Part shown: positions 39,040 to 49,157 of the stretch, one piece after another
Layout of the letters: each line of letters opens with the position of its first letter
Position numbering within the stretch: the first letter of the stretch is position 1
DNA from: an uncultured Alistipes sp.
GTDB lineage: Bacteria > Bacteroidota > Bacteroidia > Bacteroidales > Rikenellaceae
Length of the DNA: 64,000 nucleotides
Direction of reading: 5' to 3'
Assembly (NCBI GenBank): GCA_945494785.1
Contig: CALYVN010000002.1
Span: 1-64,000, forward strand
The notes under the pieces: model-generated
The model's database searches: none
Seen by the model: the letters and a program-made list of their open reading frames with translations, nothing else
Told to the model about the DNA's origin: nothing
Translations under genes and position numbers: made by a program

Positions 39040-40056
39040 TCATGCAAATAGTTCTCTGATTGAATCGAATGTTTCGGGATAGACGCTTACCTTGCCGATA
39101 GCCGTAGGTAGGACGATGTACAGACGGTCGCCGATACGCTTTTTGTCCTTGCGCATCGCATCGAGCAACTGCTCCATGTCTGCCGGCAAATCGGTCGAGA
39201 AGCCGTAGCGGTGCAACAGCGATGGGATGCGCTCGGTATCTCGGCGGTCGAGCAATCCGATGCGGTACGCTTTCTCTGCCATCTTGTGCAGCCCTATGGC
39301 GACCGCTTCGCCATGGCTGTATTGCGGTGCGCATCGCTCGATTGCATGCGCCAACGTGTGGCCGAGATTGAGTTTGCGGCGTTCGCCCTGCTCGGTCGCG
39401 TCGCGTGCCACAATCTCCGCTTTGACCCTTACGGCGGCCTCGATGATGCGTTCGGTTATGGCGGAGCAGGTTCTCAATTGTTGGAAAGAGAGGTTTTCGA
39501 GCAACTCGAAAAGATCTTTATCGCCTATTATCGCAGCCTTTACGACCTCTGCCAATCCGGAGCGAAATTCGCAATCGGGCAATGTCCGCAACAATGCGAC
39601 ATCGCAGACGACGAATCGCGGTTGGGCGAATGTGCCGACCATATTTTTGTATCCCTCGAAATCCACGCCGTTTTTGCCGCCTATCGCCGCATCGACCATG
39701 CCGAGCAGGGTAGTCGGAACGAAGCCGAACGGAATGCCCCGCATATATGTCGAAGCGACGAAACCCGCCATGTCGGTAACCACTCCTCCGCCGATGCCGA
39801 GTACGAACGACGACCGGTCTGCTTCGCGCTCGACCAATTCGGCATACAGCCGCTCGGCAGTGCGCAGGCTCTTTGCCTGTTCGCCTGCGGGGAGCAGAAT
39901 ATGCTCGAAAGGGGCAAGTAGTTCGGGATGCGCTCTGCCTACATTTTCGTCGGCAACGGCAATTACCCGCATACCTGCCGTGAGTTTCGGCAACAGTCGG
40001 GTCGCAGAGCCTGTGTACAACAGGCTGTCGTCCGTTATTTTAATGGTTTTGCTCAT
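39040..40056 (-). CDS. aroB: 3-dehydroquinate synthase
   Basis: LGIGGGVVTDMAGFVASTYMRGIPFGFVPTTLLGMVDAAIGGKNGVD; start trimmed to 40056. Confidence 0.95.
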   Translation of the reverse strand: MSKTIKITDDSLLYTGSATRLLPKLTAGMRVIAVADENVGRAHPELLAPFEHILLPAGEQAKSLRTAERLYAELVEREADRSSFVLGIGGGVVTDMAGFVASTYMRGIPFGFVPTTLLGMVDAAIGGKNGVDFEGYKNMVGTFAQPRFVVCDVALLRTLPDCEFRSGLAEVVKAAIIGDKDLFELLENLSFQQLRTCSAITERIIEAAVRVKAEIVARDATEQGERRKLNLGHTLAHAIERCAPQYSHGEAVAIGLHKMAEKAYRIGLLDRRDTERIPSLLHRYGFSTDLPADMEQLLDAMRKDKKRIGDRLYIVLPTAIGKVSVYPETFDSIRELFA

Positions 40057-40150
40057 GCTTGGGACGGTCGGTAATCGGTTGAATAGTTGAACAAAAATAG
40101 AACATTTTTGCAAACTAATTGTTACCTTTGCGCAATAATTTGATTTCTGT

Positions 40151-41956
40151 ATGCAAAAACTGCGCAATATCGCCATCATCGCCCATGTCGATCACGGCAA
40201 GACGACACTTGTGGACAAGATGATTATGGCGGGACATCTGCTTCGTGAAAATTCGGCGAAAAACAACGGCGATTTGATTCTCGACAACAACGACCTCGAA
40301 CGCGAGCGTGGCATCACCATCCTCTCCAAAAACGTGTCGGTAATATATAAGGATTATAAAATCAACATAATCGATACTCCGGGTCATGCCGATTTCGGCG
40401 GCGAGGTGGAGCGTGTGTTGAACATGTGCGACGGCGTGCTGCTGCTGGTCGATGCCTTCGAGGGTACGATGCCGCAGACGAGGTTCGTGTTGCAGAAGGC
40501 GTTGGCTTTGGGCAAGAAGCCGATTGTCGTAATCAACAAGGTCGATAAGCCGAATTGCCGTCCCGAAGTGGTGAACGAACAGGTGTTCGATTTGATGTTC
40601 ACTCTCAATGCGACGGAGGAGCAACTCGACTACAAAACCATCTATGGCTCGGCAAAGCAGGGCTGGATGTCGCACAAGTCCAACGAAAAGACCGACTCCA
40701 TCACACCGTTGCTCGATGCCATCATCGACGATATTCCTGAACCTGCCGTTGTCGAGGGTACTCCGCAACTGCTTATCACCTCGCTCGAATATTCGCCATA
40801 CGTCGGTCGGATTGCCGTAGGCAAACTGACGCGCGGCGAGTTGCATGCGGGCGAGAACGTAACGCTTGCCAAACGCGACGGGCAGACGATGATAAAGACC
40901 AAAATCCGCGATTTGATGGTCTTCGACGGCTTGGGCAAAAAGAGGGTCGATTCGGTGCAGTGCGGCGAGATTTGCGCCATGGTCGGCATCGACGGTTTCG
41001 AAATCGGCGATACGGTTTGCGACTACGACAATCCCGAGCCGCTGCCTCCGATTGCAATCGACGAGCCGACGATGTCGATGCTCTTTACAATCAACAATTC
41101 GCCATTTTTCGGTCGCGACGGCAAATTCGTTACCTCTCGCCATATCAAAGAGCGTTTGGACCGCGAGTTGGAGAAGAATCTGGCTTTGCGTGTCGAGGCG
41201 GGAGCCAATGCCGATTCGTTCATAGTCTATGGTCGCGGCGTGCTGCATCTGTCGGTGCTTATCGAGACCATGCGTCGTGAGGGATACGAGTTGCAGGTCG
41301 GTCAGCCGAAGGTTATCATCAAGGAGATTGACGGCAAAAAGTGCGAGCCGATAGAGGAGATGACCATCGATTGTCCCGACGAAGCAGCCGGTACGGTTAT
41401 CGAATTGACGACCAAGCGCAAGGGTATGCTTACCAACATGGAATCGAACAACGGTCGCACGCGGTTGGAGTTCGACATCCCTTCGCGCGGCATCATAGGT
41501 CTGCGTTCGAACATGCTTACCGCTACGGCGGGCGAAGCGATTATGTCGCACCGCTTAAAGGGTTTCGAACCCTATGTCGGCGATATAGAGATGCGTACCA
41601 ACGGCTCGATTATTGCATCGGAAACGGGTACGGCATACGCCTATTCGATAGACAAGTTGCAGGACAGAGGCCGTTTCTTCATCTCGCCTATGGAGGAGGT
41701 CTATATGGGTCAGGTCATCGGCGAACATACGCGCAGCAACGACATTACTGTCAATGTTACCAAAGCCAAACAACTGACCAACATGCGTGCTTCGGGCTCG
41801 GACGACAAGGCTGTCATAGTTCCGCCGAAGGTCTTCTCGCTCGAAGAGGCGTTGGAGTATATCAAGGAGGATGAATATGTCGAGGTTACTCCGAAGGCTA
41901 TGCGCCTGCGCAAGATACTGCTGAACGAGATTGATCGCAAACGTGCCGCAAAATAG
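40151..41956 (+). CDS. typA: translational GTPase TypA/BipA
   Basis: IAHVDHGKTTLVDKM; RERGITILSKN; GHADFGGEVERVL. Confidence 0.97.
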   Translation: MQKLRNIAIIAHVDHGKTTLVDKMIMAGHLLRENSAKNNGDLILDNNDLERERGITILSKNVSVIYKDYKINIIDTPGHADFGGEVERVLNMCDGVLLLVDAFEGTMPQTRFVLQKALALGKKPIVVINKVDKPNCRPEVVNEQVFDLMFTLNATEEQLDYKTIYGSAKQGWMSHKSNEKTDSITPLLDAIIDDIPEPAVVEGTPQLLITSLEYSPYVGRIAVGKLTRGELHAGENVTLAKRDGQTMIKTKIRDLMVFDGLGKKRVDSVQCGEICAMVGIDGFEIGDTVCDYDNPEPLPPIAIDEPTMSMLFTINNSPFFGRDGKFVTSRHIKERLDRELEKNLALRVEAGANADSFIVYGRGVLHLSVLIETMRREGYELQVGQPKVIIKEIDGKKCEPIEEMTIDCPDEAAGTVIELTTKRKGMLTNMESNNGRTRLEFDIPSRGIIGLRSNMLTATAGEAIMSHRLKGFEPYVGDIEMRTNGSIIASETGTAYAYSIDKLQDRGRFFISPMEEVYMGQVIGEHTRSNDITVNVTKAKQLTNMRASGSDDKAVIVPPKVFSLEEALEYIKEDEYVEVTPKAMRLRKILLNEIDRKRAAK

Positions 41957-41984
41957 TTGCAAACAACCAAAAACAACCGGACCT

Positions 41985-42437
41985 ATGAATAAGAAAATCG
42001 GAATTGCCAACGACCATGCAGGCTATGAATTGAAGGAACTGCTTACGGGTTATCTCTCGACCAAAGGGTATGAGGTCTTCGACTTCGGTTGCAATTCGCC
42101 CGAGAGTTGCGACTATCCCGATTATGCGCATCCGCTTGCCGATGCACTCGAAGCGGGCGAATTTCCGCGTGCCGTAGCCATCTGCGGCTCGGGCGAGGGT
42201 ATGGCAATCACGCTGAACAAACATCAGAAAGTGCGTGCAAGTCTCTGCTGGTTGCCCGAGATAGCCGCTATCACCCGTCGGCATAACGATTCGAACGTGT
42301 TGGTGCTGCCTTCGCGTTTTATCGATAACGAGACGGCGATAGCAATACTCGATACATGGCTCTCGACCGCATTTGACAAGGACGAGCCGCGTCATCGTCG
42401 CCGTATTGCCAAAATCCCCGTGCGGGAAATCGAATAG
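41985..42437 (+). CDS. rpiB: ribose-5-phosphate isomerase B
   Basis: KIGIANDHAGYELKELL...AVAICGSGEGMAITLNK; start trimmed to 41985. Confidence 0.94.
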   Translation: MNKKIGIANDHAGYELKELLTGYLSTKGYEVFDFGCNSPESCDYPDYAHPLADALEAGEFPRAVAICGSGEGMAITLNKHQKVRASLCWLPEIAAITRRHNDSNVLVLPSRFIDNETAIAILDTWLSTAFDKDEPRHRRRIAKIPVREIE

Positions 42438-42553
42438 CCGGCTTGCCTGCAAATTCCTTGCTTACAGGCGTGTTTTTTACCGCAAATTGTTTGGAATTGA
42501 GAAAATTTCGATATATTTGCGGTAGATAGGCATGTATTTTAATCCTTAGTAAT

Positions 42554-42757
42554 ATGAAACGCAAAACTCTCATTTTCAAGGAGGCGGAGGTAAATTTGCC
42601 CTATCTCTCGCCTAATCTCAAATGCTGCAGTGTGTGCACAGAGGCAGGATTTTTGAACTCTGTAAACGGCTTCGAGGCCGACGACGAAGGCAATGTCCTC
42701 GGCGATGTCGATTCGCCATCCAACGGCTACGGCACCATCGACAACGGTAGTTACTAA
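42554..42757 (+). CDS. 67-aa micropeptide, P-x11-GFxxS family (cassette C)
   Basis: MKRKTLIFKEAEVNLPYLSPNLKCCSVCTEAGFLNSVNGFEADDEGNVLGDVDSPSNGYGTIDNGSY; 22 nt before lipoprotein ATG. Confidence 0.8.
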   Translation: MKRKTLIFKEAEVNLPYLSPNLKCCSVCTEAGFLNSVNGFEADDEGNVLGDVDSPSNGYGTIDNGSY

Positions 42758-42779
42758 CCCTCTAAAATCTGTGTGCATC

Positions 42780-44849
42780 ATGAAAAATCTTTCTGTTATA
42801 TTCGGCTTGGCTGCAATGCTTATGACGGGCTGTGCTGCCGACAACAACGATATCCGCAAGGATATTACCTCCAAAACCTATACTCTGCGCCTGACCTCTG
42901 CCGCACCTGTTGCCGACGGACGTACCTATCACGACGGTACGACGGTACTTTGGAACAGTACGGGTGAGCAGATGGCGGTCGCCATCTCCAAAAACGGCGA
43001 GATGCTCAACGTGGGCAGCGAAAAGGAGTGTATAATTCCTTTCCCTGCATGCTCTACATCGGAAGTGGCTGCCGACGGCAGTTCGGCGACCTTCGCTTTG
43101 ACATGGAATACCGACCTCTACGGCGCATTCCCTACCGCATCGGCCTCTTACCGTCTGCACGGCTTCTATCCTGTGGCTGCCATCGGCAACTACGACAGCG
43201 AACGCTATCCGTTTTTGAGCGGCAACATCCGTCCCGACGAGGTGCTGATTATAATGCCCGACATGCAGCAGCCGAGTGCCGATACCTTCGACCCTTCGGC
43301 TGACGTAATGATGGCGATTTCGCAAAAAGCATATACCATACTGACCGACGGTATGGAGATACCGATGGTATACGACCGTATCGTAACCCACGGCAAACTG
43401 ACGCTTACCAATCTGCCGTTCGATGCCTCGACCATAAAATCGGTCAAAATTACCGCACCCGAAGACAAACAGATGACGGGCGTTTGGTATATTGCAATTC
43501 TCGACAAATCGGAATCGGTCGAAAAGGGCAATTTCAACTATGTACAGTTGATTTATCCGCAGGATGGAGGCAAAGGCGACGAAAAGAAATCGGTAACTCG
43601 TGCGGGTAATTCGATGGATTGCTGGTTCTGCACCATGCCGTTCGAAATCGCGGAGGGCGAGCAACTGAAACTCCAAATCGAAACGACGGAGGGTATGGCG
43701 ACACATGCCATCACGGCTCGCAGCGGCGGCATACGCTTTGAAAAGAACAAATTGGGTACTCTTTCGGTCGATATACCTGCATCGGCGTTCTCGGCATGGA
43801 GCATCGAGGCTCCCGCATCGGTGGATGTACGCGGTACGGAGGGTGCGACAACCGAGATTTTGGTGCGTGCCAACTGCGACGTCTATCCTAATATAGAATA
43901 CTCGGGTGCCGATACCGGTTGGGCGAGTGTGGATATCGATTACTCTTATACGACGACCGATTCGGAGGGTTTTACGACATATCGCTATGTTGTAACCGCC
44001 AACGAAAACCACTCTACCGATGTGCGCAGTTGTACGGTCGTGATAACCGATTACAACTCGGGATTGGTAAAGAATGTTGCGGTTAATCAGGCTGCGGGCG
44101 AGGGCGACGTTACAATCGTTCTCGAAGACGATACCCGATGGGTAGGTACGAGTGTAGTTCTGGCAGGTGTGCGCTGGTATCCCGTAAACTGCGGTTTCTC
44201 CAAGGCTCAACCTTTCGGTCGGTTGTATCAGTGGGGTCGTCGCTATGGCTTGAAATACGCGGAATCGACGCCTGATTATACGATACACGAATATACCACG
44301 ACTCCATTTGCGACACTGCATCCGGAGAACAACGTTTACTATTGGACGAAGAGGGGTGATGCCGATAAGGATTGGTACACTTCGGAGTTTGAAATTACGC
44401 AAGCGGACGAGGCTGCCGGCGTGCCGACGAAGAAACTGCCTGAGGGTTGGGTGGATATTGCCGACAATGCCGAAATAGGCAATCCTTGTCCGGAAGGTTG
44501 GCGTGTGCCTACTTTGGCTGAATTGACGGCTTTGAGCGATTTGCGTGTCGGTTCGGCTGTACAGAACGGTTTGAAGCACTGCAAATTCAGCGATGGCGAA
44601 AATACGTTGCTGCTGCCGTTGGCAGGTTTCGTGGACCCATGGAATTCAACCGGTTATAATACATCGCCTTACGGATGGAACTCGAAGGCATATTACTACT
44701 CTTCGACAAGAACATGGATGATTGCGATGTCCACGCAGTTGCGCGATCTCCTAATCCATGCGATGTATGTAACGGCGGATTATTCGGTCATGGAGACGTC
44801 CCGACCTATGGCAGCCTATTCGGTGCGTTGTGTCAAGTCGCTCGAATAG
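42780..44849 (+). CDS. fimbrillin-like/BACON-like/FISUMP (Fib_succ_major) lipoprotein (cassette C)
   Basis: MKNLSVIFGLAAMLMTGCAADNND lipobox; GRTYHDGTTVLWNSTGEQMAVAI; C-terminal NPCPEGWRVPTLAELTAL...SKAYYYSSTRTW...AYSVRCVK. Start trimmed from 42693 to 42780. Confidence 0.8.
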   Translation: MKNLSVIFGLAAMLMTGCAADNNDIRKDITSKTYTLRLTSAAPVADGRTYHDGTTVLWNSTGEQMAVAISKNGEMLNVGSEKECIIPFPACSTSEVAADGSSATFALTWNTDLYGAFPTASASYRLHGFYPVAAIGNYDSERYPFLSGNIRPDEVLIIMPDMQQPSADTFDPSADVMMAISQKAYTILTDGMEIPMVYDRIVTHGKLTLTNLPFDASTIKSVKITAPEDKQMTGVWYIAILDKSESVEKGNFNYVQLIYPQDGGKGDEKKSVTRAGNSMDCWFCTMPFEIAEGEQLKLQIETTEGMATHAITARSGGIRFEKNKLGTLSVDIPASAFSAWSIEAPASVDVRGTEGATTEILVRANCDVYPNIEYSGADTGWASVDIDYSYTTTDSEGFTTYRYVVTANENHSTDVRSCTVVITDYNSGLVKNVAVNQAAGEGDVTIVLEDDTRWVGTSVVLAGVRWYPVNCGFSKAQPFGRLYQWGRRYGLKYAESTPDYTIHEYTTTPFATLHPENNVYYWTKRGDADKDWYTSEFEITQADEAAGVPTKKLPEGWVDIADNAEIGNPCPEGWRVPTLAELTALSDLRVGSAVQNGLKHCKFSDGENTLLLPLAGFVDPWNSTGYNTSPYGWNSKAYYYSSTRTWMIAMSTQLRDLLIHAMYVTADYSVMETSRPMAAYSVRCVKSLE

Positions 44850-44890
44850 CCGACAAAGCGATAGTCGCAACAACGACGTTTTTACAAAAA

Positions 44891-44917
44891 ACTCCGCGCA
44901 TCGCGCGGAGTTTTTTT
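44891..44917 (+). terminator. intrinsic terminator
   Basis: ACTCCGCGC-atc-GCGCGGAGT-TTTTTT. Confidence 0.88.
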
Positions 44918-44982
44918 GCGGTATTGCATCGGAAACCTCCGCAGAATTTTGTAAATATGTCATATTGCCAAACACAGCGCGT

Positions 44983-45465
44983 TTATCGTTCGGCGAAGGT
45001 GTAGTAGCGTCCTGCGAGATAACTGTATGCCGTGCAGATTAGGGTGGTGGCGACTTTGGCGGGTGTAGCCCACAGCCCTGCTTGTTCCACCAGCAGTTTC
45101 ATAGCCACATAATTCAACAGCAGCGACCCTGCCACAGTCAGCATGTAGCGGCACAACTGTCGGCTGCCCGATATGTGTACCGTGCGAAAGGCGACGTTGC
45201 GATTGAGCCAAAAACCCGTGAGGAACGTTATCGGAAAGACGCACAGCAGGGCGAAGATATGCGGCGAAACAGTAACGAAAGGCAGTACGACGAAACGTTT
45301 GCAGACGACGAAGTGGTAGAATACGAAATACCACACGGCATCGAGCGTCATGTTCAACGCTCCGCATGCGCCGTAACGGAAAAAGCGTTGCGAAACAATC
45401 TTTTGCAACGGAGCGATGTAGAAAAAATCTATCGCGCGGGTGATTAAGGCTGCGGTAGACATCAT
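44983..45465 (-). CDS. GtrA-like membrane protein
   Basis: FFRYGACGALNMTLDAVWYFVFYHF...FLTGFWLNRNVAFR. Confidence 0.78.
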   Translation of the reverse strand: MMSTAALITRAIDFFYIAPLQKIVSQRFFRYGACGALNMTLDAVWYFVFYHFVVCKRFVVLPFVTVSPHIFALLCVFPITFLTGFWLNRNVAFRTVHISGSRQLCRYMLTVAGSLLLNYVAMKLLVEQAGLWATPAKVATTLICTAYSYLAGRYYTFAER

Positions 45466-46355
45466 TGCTTGGTATAAACCCACACCTCGTCGAAGGTGTG
45501 CGAACGCTCTTTGAGCGATTCTGCTTTGCGGACACACTCACTGCGGGTGTTGCATTCGAAAAGTGCGACCATATACCTCTCGCCGTAGCGATATATGCGG
45601 GCATCGAGGTCGGTGAATCGGCGATTGACCCTGCTTTGCCACTCTTCGGCATTAGCGAGTTCGGCATATACGCCCCAAACGGCATAACTGTTGCCGACCG
45701 ACATAGGCAGAATGTCCGTCTGTTGCTCCTCGTTTGCCGTCGTTTGTTCGGCGGCGTTCTGCACAGGTGCTTTGGTCTGCGTCGTTTCGGCAGGCTCTGC
45801 TGTCGGCTGTTCTGCGACAACTGGCTCTGCGACTGTCGGTGCGGCAGCGATTTTGCCGACCGACGATTTCTCCATTTTGTCGGCAAATATATGCTCCGAA
45901 TAGATGATGTAGCCGGCTACGCCGATGGCGAACAGTAGGCACAGCACGGCAAACGAAATCACCAACCAATTTGTCAGCGGTTGTATGCGTATCTCTTTGT
46001 TACCCATAGGATTTATCAAATTATCGAATTGTCGGTCTGCCGCAAATTCGTTTTCGCGAATCACTCCGACACCCTCAATCGTCAAAACGCCTTCGCGCAG
46101 GTTGTTCTGCAACCACTGCCCGTATATGGCTGCGGCACGCTCCTGCGACACGCCTGCAACGGTGGCGATGGTATCGACGAGCGGCGTGCCGCGACTCTCT
46201 TTGGAAAAGAGAATGTCGGTGTGCGGCGGCAACAGACGGCGTGCCGACAGCCTTTTGGCTCCCGTACACCGCACGATAAGGCTGCCGACATTCGGCAGAC
46301 AAACATCGCGCTTGGCGGCTAACTCGTTGAAGATAAGGTTGTCTGTTTGCGACAT
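45462..46355 (-). CDS. HU/CCDC81-like N-domain + TM + SPOR-like C-domain protein
   Basis: NELAAKRDVCLPNVGSLIVRCTGAKR...; TM LVISFAVLCLLFAIGVAGYIIY; C-terminal SYAVWGVYAELANAEEWQSRVNRRF. Confidence 0.72.
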   Translation of the reverse strand: MSQTDNLIFNELAAKRDVCLPNVGSLIVRCTGAKRLSARRLLPPHTDILFSKESRGTPLVDTIATVAGVSQERAAAIYGQWLQNNLREGVLTIEGVGVIRENEFAADRQFDNLINPMGNKEIRIQPLTNWLVISFAVLCLLFAIGVAGYIIYSEHIFADKMEKSSVGKIAAAPTVAEPVVAEQPTAEPAETTQTKAPVQNAAEQTTANEEQQTDILPMSVGNSYAVWGVYAELANAEEWQSRVNRRFTDLDARIYRYGERYMVALFECNTRSECVRKAESLKERSHTFDEVWVYTKQ

Positions 46356-47221
46356 TATTTTTTTGCTTTTTTGTTCGGTGTCGGTGCCTTTGCCGTCTCG
46401 GGCTTGTGCTTTAAGGCATACCAAATCGAAGCGATGCCGATGACGATGAACGGCACACTCAAAACCTGCCCCATGTTCAGACCGATGTCGTCAATCATTG
46501 CAACTTCGAACTTCTCCTGCTCCATCTTGATAAATTCGATGAAAAAGCGGGTGAGGAAGATGCCTATCAGGCTTATGCCGAAGAGCATGCCGTGTCGTTT
46601 CGGAGCATCGGTACGCTTGTACAGATACCACAGCACGACGAAGGTCAGCACATAGCATGCAGCCTCGTAAAGTTGCGTCGGATGTTGTGCCGGTATCTTG
46701 TCGATGGGTATGTTCGGATAGAGCCGCACGAATTTGAAACCCCAAACGGCATCGGTCGCTCGGCCTATAATCTCGGAGTTGAAGAGATTGCCCAAGCGGA
46801 TTATCGCGCCGCTTATGGGTGCTATGATTGCCAAACGGTCGGTCAGCCATAAAACCGGAACACGGTTTTTGCGGGCGCACAGCCAAATGGAGAGCAGTAT
46901 GCCGATGGTTGCGCCATGGCTTGCCATGCCTCCGTCTCGAATCTCGGTAATGATGGTCCAAGGTTGCGCGAGATAGTACATTGGGTCGTAGAACAGACAA
47001 TGACCCACGCGCGCACCGATAATCGTACCGAGAGCGATGTAAACGAATGCCGAATCTGCCAACTCTCCGCTTTTGCCCTCGTGTTTGCAGAAATAGGAGA
47101 ATATCCAGCCGCCCAACAGCAGAGCCACAGCCCACATGACGCCGTAATAGCGAATATCGAGCGAGCCGATATTGACGAGAGTGGGATTCCAATCCCATAC
47201 GATTGCGAGCAACGATGCCAT
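46355..47221 (-). CDS. lgt: prolipoprotein diacylglyceryl transferase
   Basis: IRYYGVMWAVALLLGGWIF; RVGHCLFYDPMYYL; GGMASHGATIGILL. Confidence 0.95.
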   Translation of the reverse strand: MASLLAIVWDWNPTLVNIGSLDIRYYGVMWAVALLLGGWIFSYFCKHEGKSGELADSAFVYIALGTIIGARVGHCLFYDPMYYLAQPWTIITEIRDGGMASHGATIGILLSIWLCARKNRVPVLWLTDRLAIIAPISGAIIRLGNLFNSEIIGRATDAVWGFKFVRLYPNIPIDKIPAQHPTQLYEAACYVLTFVVLWYLYKRTDAPKRHGMLFGISLIGIFLTRFFIEFIKMEQEKFEVAMIDDIGLNMGQVLSVPFIVIGIASIWYALKHKPETAKAPTPNKKAKK

Positions 47222-47224
47222 GGC

Positions 47225-48262
47225 CTACAACTCCACCTTTTTGAGCGTGAAGGTAAAGGTGCTTCCCTTACCCAATTCGCTGCGTACCGATACGTGTTCG
47301 CCGTGAGCCTCGATGATATGCTTGACAATGGCCAATCCGAGACCCGTGCCTCCCTGCTCGCGCGAACGTCCGCGGTCGGTGCGATAGAATCGTTCGAACA
47401 CATGCGGAGTGTCGGTCTTGGCCATGCCTATACCGTCGTCCTCAACCTCGATGAGTACCTTGTCGAGCATGTCGCGGAATCCGATTTTGGTGGTACCACC
47501 CTCTTTGCCGTAGCGGATGGAGTTGATAATCAGATTCTCGAATACCTGACCGATATAGAATTTGTCTGCCGATACCCAAAAACGCGACGGCAGATTGTGC
47601 GCATCCCTAACCGTGATGGTGATGTTGCGCTTTTTTGCCTCGATTTCCGCCTCGTCGGCAATCTCCTTGGCAAGCGACACGATGTCGAAACTCTCGGGTT
47701 TCATCTCGGTCATGTCGCTCTCCAACCGCGATATGGTATCCAAATCGTGGATGATGTTGATGAGGCGATCGACGCTCTTTTCGGCACGTTCGAGATATTT
47801 GCGATTGACCAACTCGTCTTCCAAACCGCCGTCGAGGAGCGTGGAGATGTAACCCTGAATGTTGAAAATAGGGGTTTTGAGTTCGTGCGCCACGTTGCCC
47901 AAATACTGTTTGCGGAACTTCTCGGCCTCTTTCAGACGGGAAATCTCCTTGTCGTTGTCGTCAGCCCATGCGTTCAACTCCTCCGACAGATTCTCCACCC
48001 GCTTGTCTTTGAGTTCGCCCAGAATCTCGCCCGTGTGGACATCGCGCGACAATACCACCGAATATATCGGTTTGAGTTTGTATGCCACATAGCCCTTCAT
48101 CAACCCCAATGCCAATACCGAAATCAGCACGAAAGTCAGCAGCGAGGCAACCACTGCCACCCACCAAGCCGAGTGCAGCAAAAGAGTTACGACCAGCATG
48201 ATGCAGCCGGCAACCGCGCCTATAATCCACGACGCGCTCTCTTTCGTTTTAATCCGTATCAT
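47225..48262 (-). CDS. PhoR-like sensor histidine kinase
   Basis: KQYLGNVAHELKTPIFNIQGYISTLLDGG; GGTGLGLAIVKHIIEAHGEHVSVRSELGKGSTFTFTL. Confidence 0.92.
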   Translation of the reverse strand: MIRIKTKESASWIIGAVAGCIMLVVTLLLHSAWWVAVVASLLTFVLISVLALGLMKGYVAYKLKPIYSVVLSRDVHTGEILGELKDKRVENLSEELNAWADDNDKEISRLKEAEKFRKQYLGNVAHELKTPIFNIQGYISTLLDGGLEDELVNRKYLERAEKSVDRLINIIHDLDTISRLESDMTEMKPESFDIVSLAKEIADEAEIEAKKRNITITVRDAHNLPSRFWVSADKFYIGQVFENLIINSIRYGKEGGTTKIGFRDMLDKVLIEVEDDGIGMAKTDTPHVFERFYRTDRGRSREQGGTGLGLAIVKHIIEAHGEHVSVRSELGKGSTFTFTLKKVEL

Positions 48263-48263
48263 A

Positions 48264-48896
48264 TCAATTCTTTATAGTTAATTTTCCTCTAATGGCGTAA
48301 ACCTTTTCGATGTCGGCTCGGCGAATGGTCATATCGTCGTATTCCGCACTATTGACTGCCACCAAACGCAACACGGCATCGTCGGCACCGGCACGCACTT
48401 TACGCAAAGTTATCAATTTTCTGCCTATTATCACATATTCCTCGCCCAAAATCATCGATTCCGCATCGGTCTCCTGCAAAATCAATACCGAACCCTTTTC
48501 GACAGAGGGTGCCATGTCGTCGCCGGAGTAGCAGACAGCAAAGTCTGCCGCCTTGATTTGGGGCAGGAACATATACGATTCCGGCCTTTTCTCGTGCAAA
48601 CTCCCGATTTCGCCTATGTCGCATCTGTAAAACGGAATTTGTCTCGCGCTATTGTCATCGTCGCTGACATACATCGCTCCGTAGCCTGTCAGCAGCCACG
48701 GCTTGCTGATTTGCGGGAATCGGGCAACCACACAATCGGCAACGTTGCGGGAGATGCCGTTTTTGCCGTTTTTGATTTGGTACAGCGTCTCGCTGCGCGC
48801 AAGCCCTATATGACGGGCAAAAGCGTTGATGGTCATACCCGACAATTCGATAACCTGCCACAATCTTTCCCAATTAGGGTTGTTTATATTTGTCAT
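48264..48896 (-). CDS. HTH (XRE) regulator with S24/LexA-like C-domain
   Basis: SGMTINAFARHIGLARSETLYQIKNGKNGISRNVADCV; CYSGDDMAPSVEKGSVLILQ; start trimmed to 48896. Confidence 0.8.
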   Translation of the reverse strand: MTNINNPNWERLWQVIELSGMTINAFARHIGLARSETLYQIKNGKNGISRNVADCVVARFPQISKPWLLTGYGAMYVSDDDNSARQIPFYRCDIGEIGSLHEKRPESYMFLPQIKAADFAVCYSGDDMAPSVEKGSVLILQETDAESMILGEEYVIIGRKLITLRKVRAGADDAVLRLVAVNSAEYDDMTIRRADIEKVYAIRGKLTIKN

Positions 48897-48929
48897 AATA
48901 ACATTTTTTTTGCATCTTTGCACCCGATT

Positions 48930-49001
48930 GGCTCCGTAGTTCAATGGATAGAATTTAAGATTCCGGTTCTTACGATATGGGTTCGAATCCCGTCGGAGTC
49001 A
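48930..49001 (+). tRNA. tRNA-Arg (anticodon CCG)
   Basis: GGCTCCG/CGGAGTC acceptor, TAAGA-TTCCGGT-TCTTA anticodon arm, GGGTTCGAATCCC T-arm. Confidence 0.9.
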
Positions 49002-49157
49002 CTTCCAACCATCAATTATTCCCGTGCAGCACATTGTCGTCGGTTGCCGGCACATCGTTACCGCGAGAGCAAATATAATGAATTTTCGCCTCATTGCGTC
49101 AATGTTGGCTTCACTTTATGCAAAAATTGCGTATATTTGCATAAATAATCCCATTGT

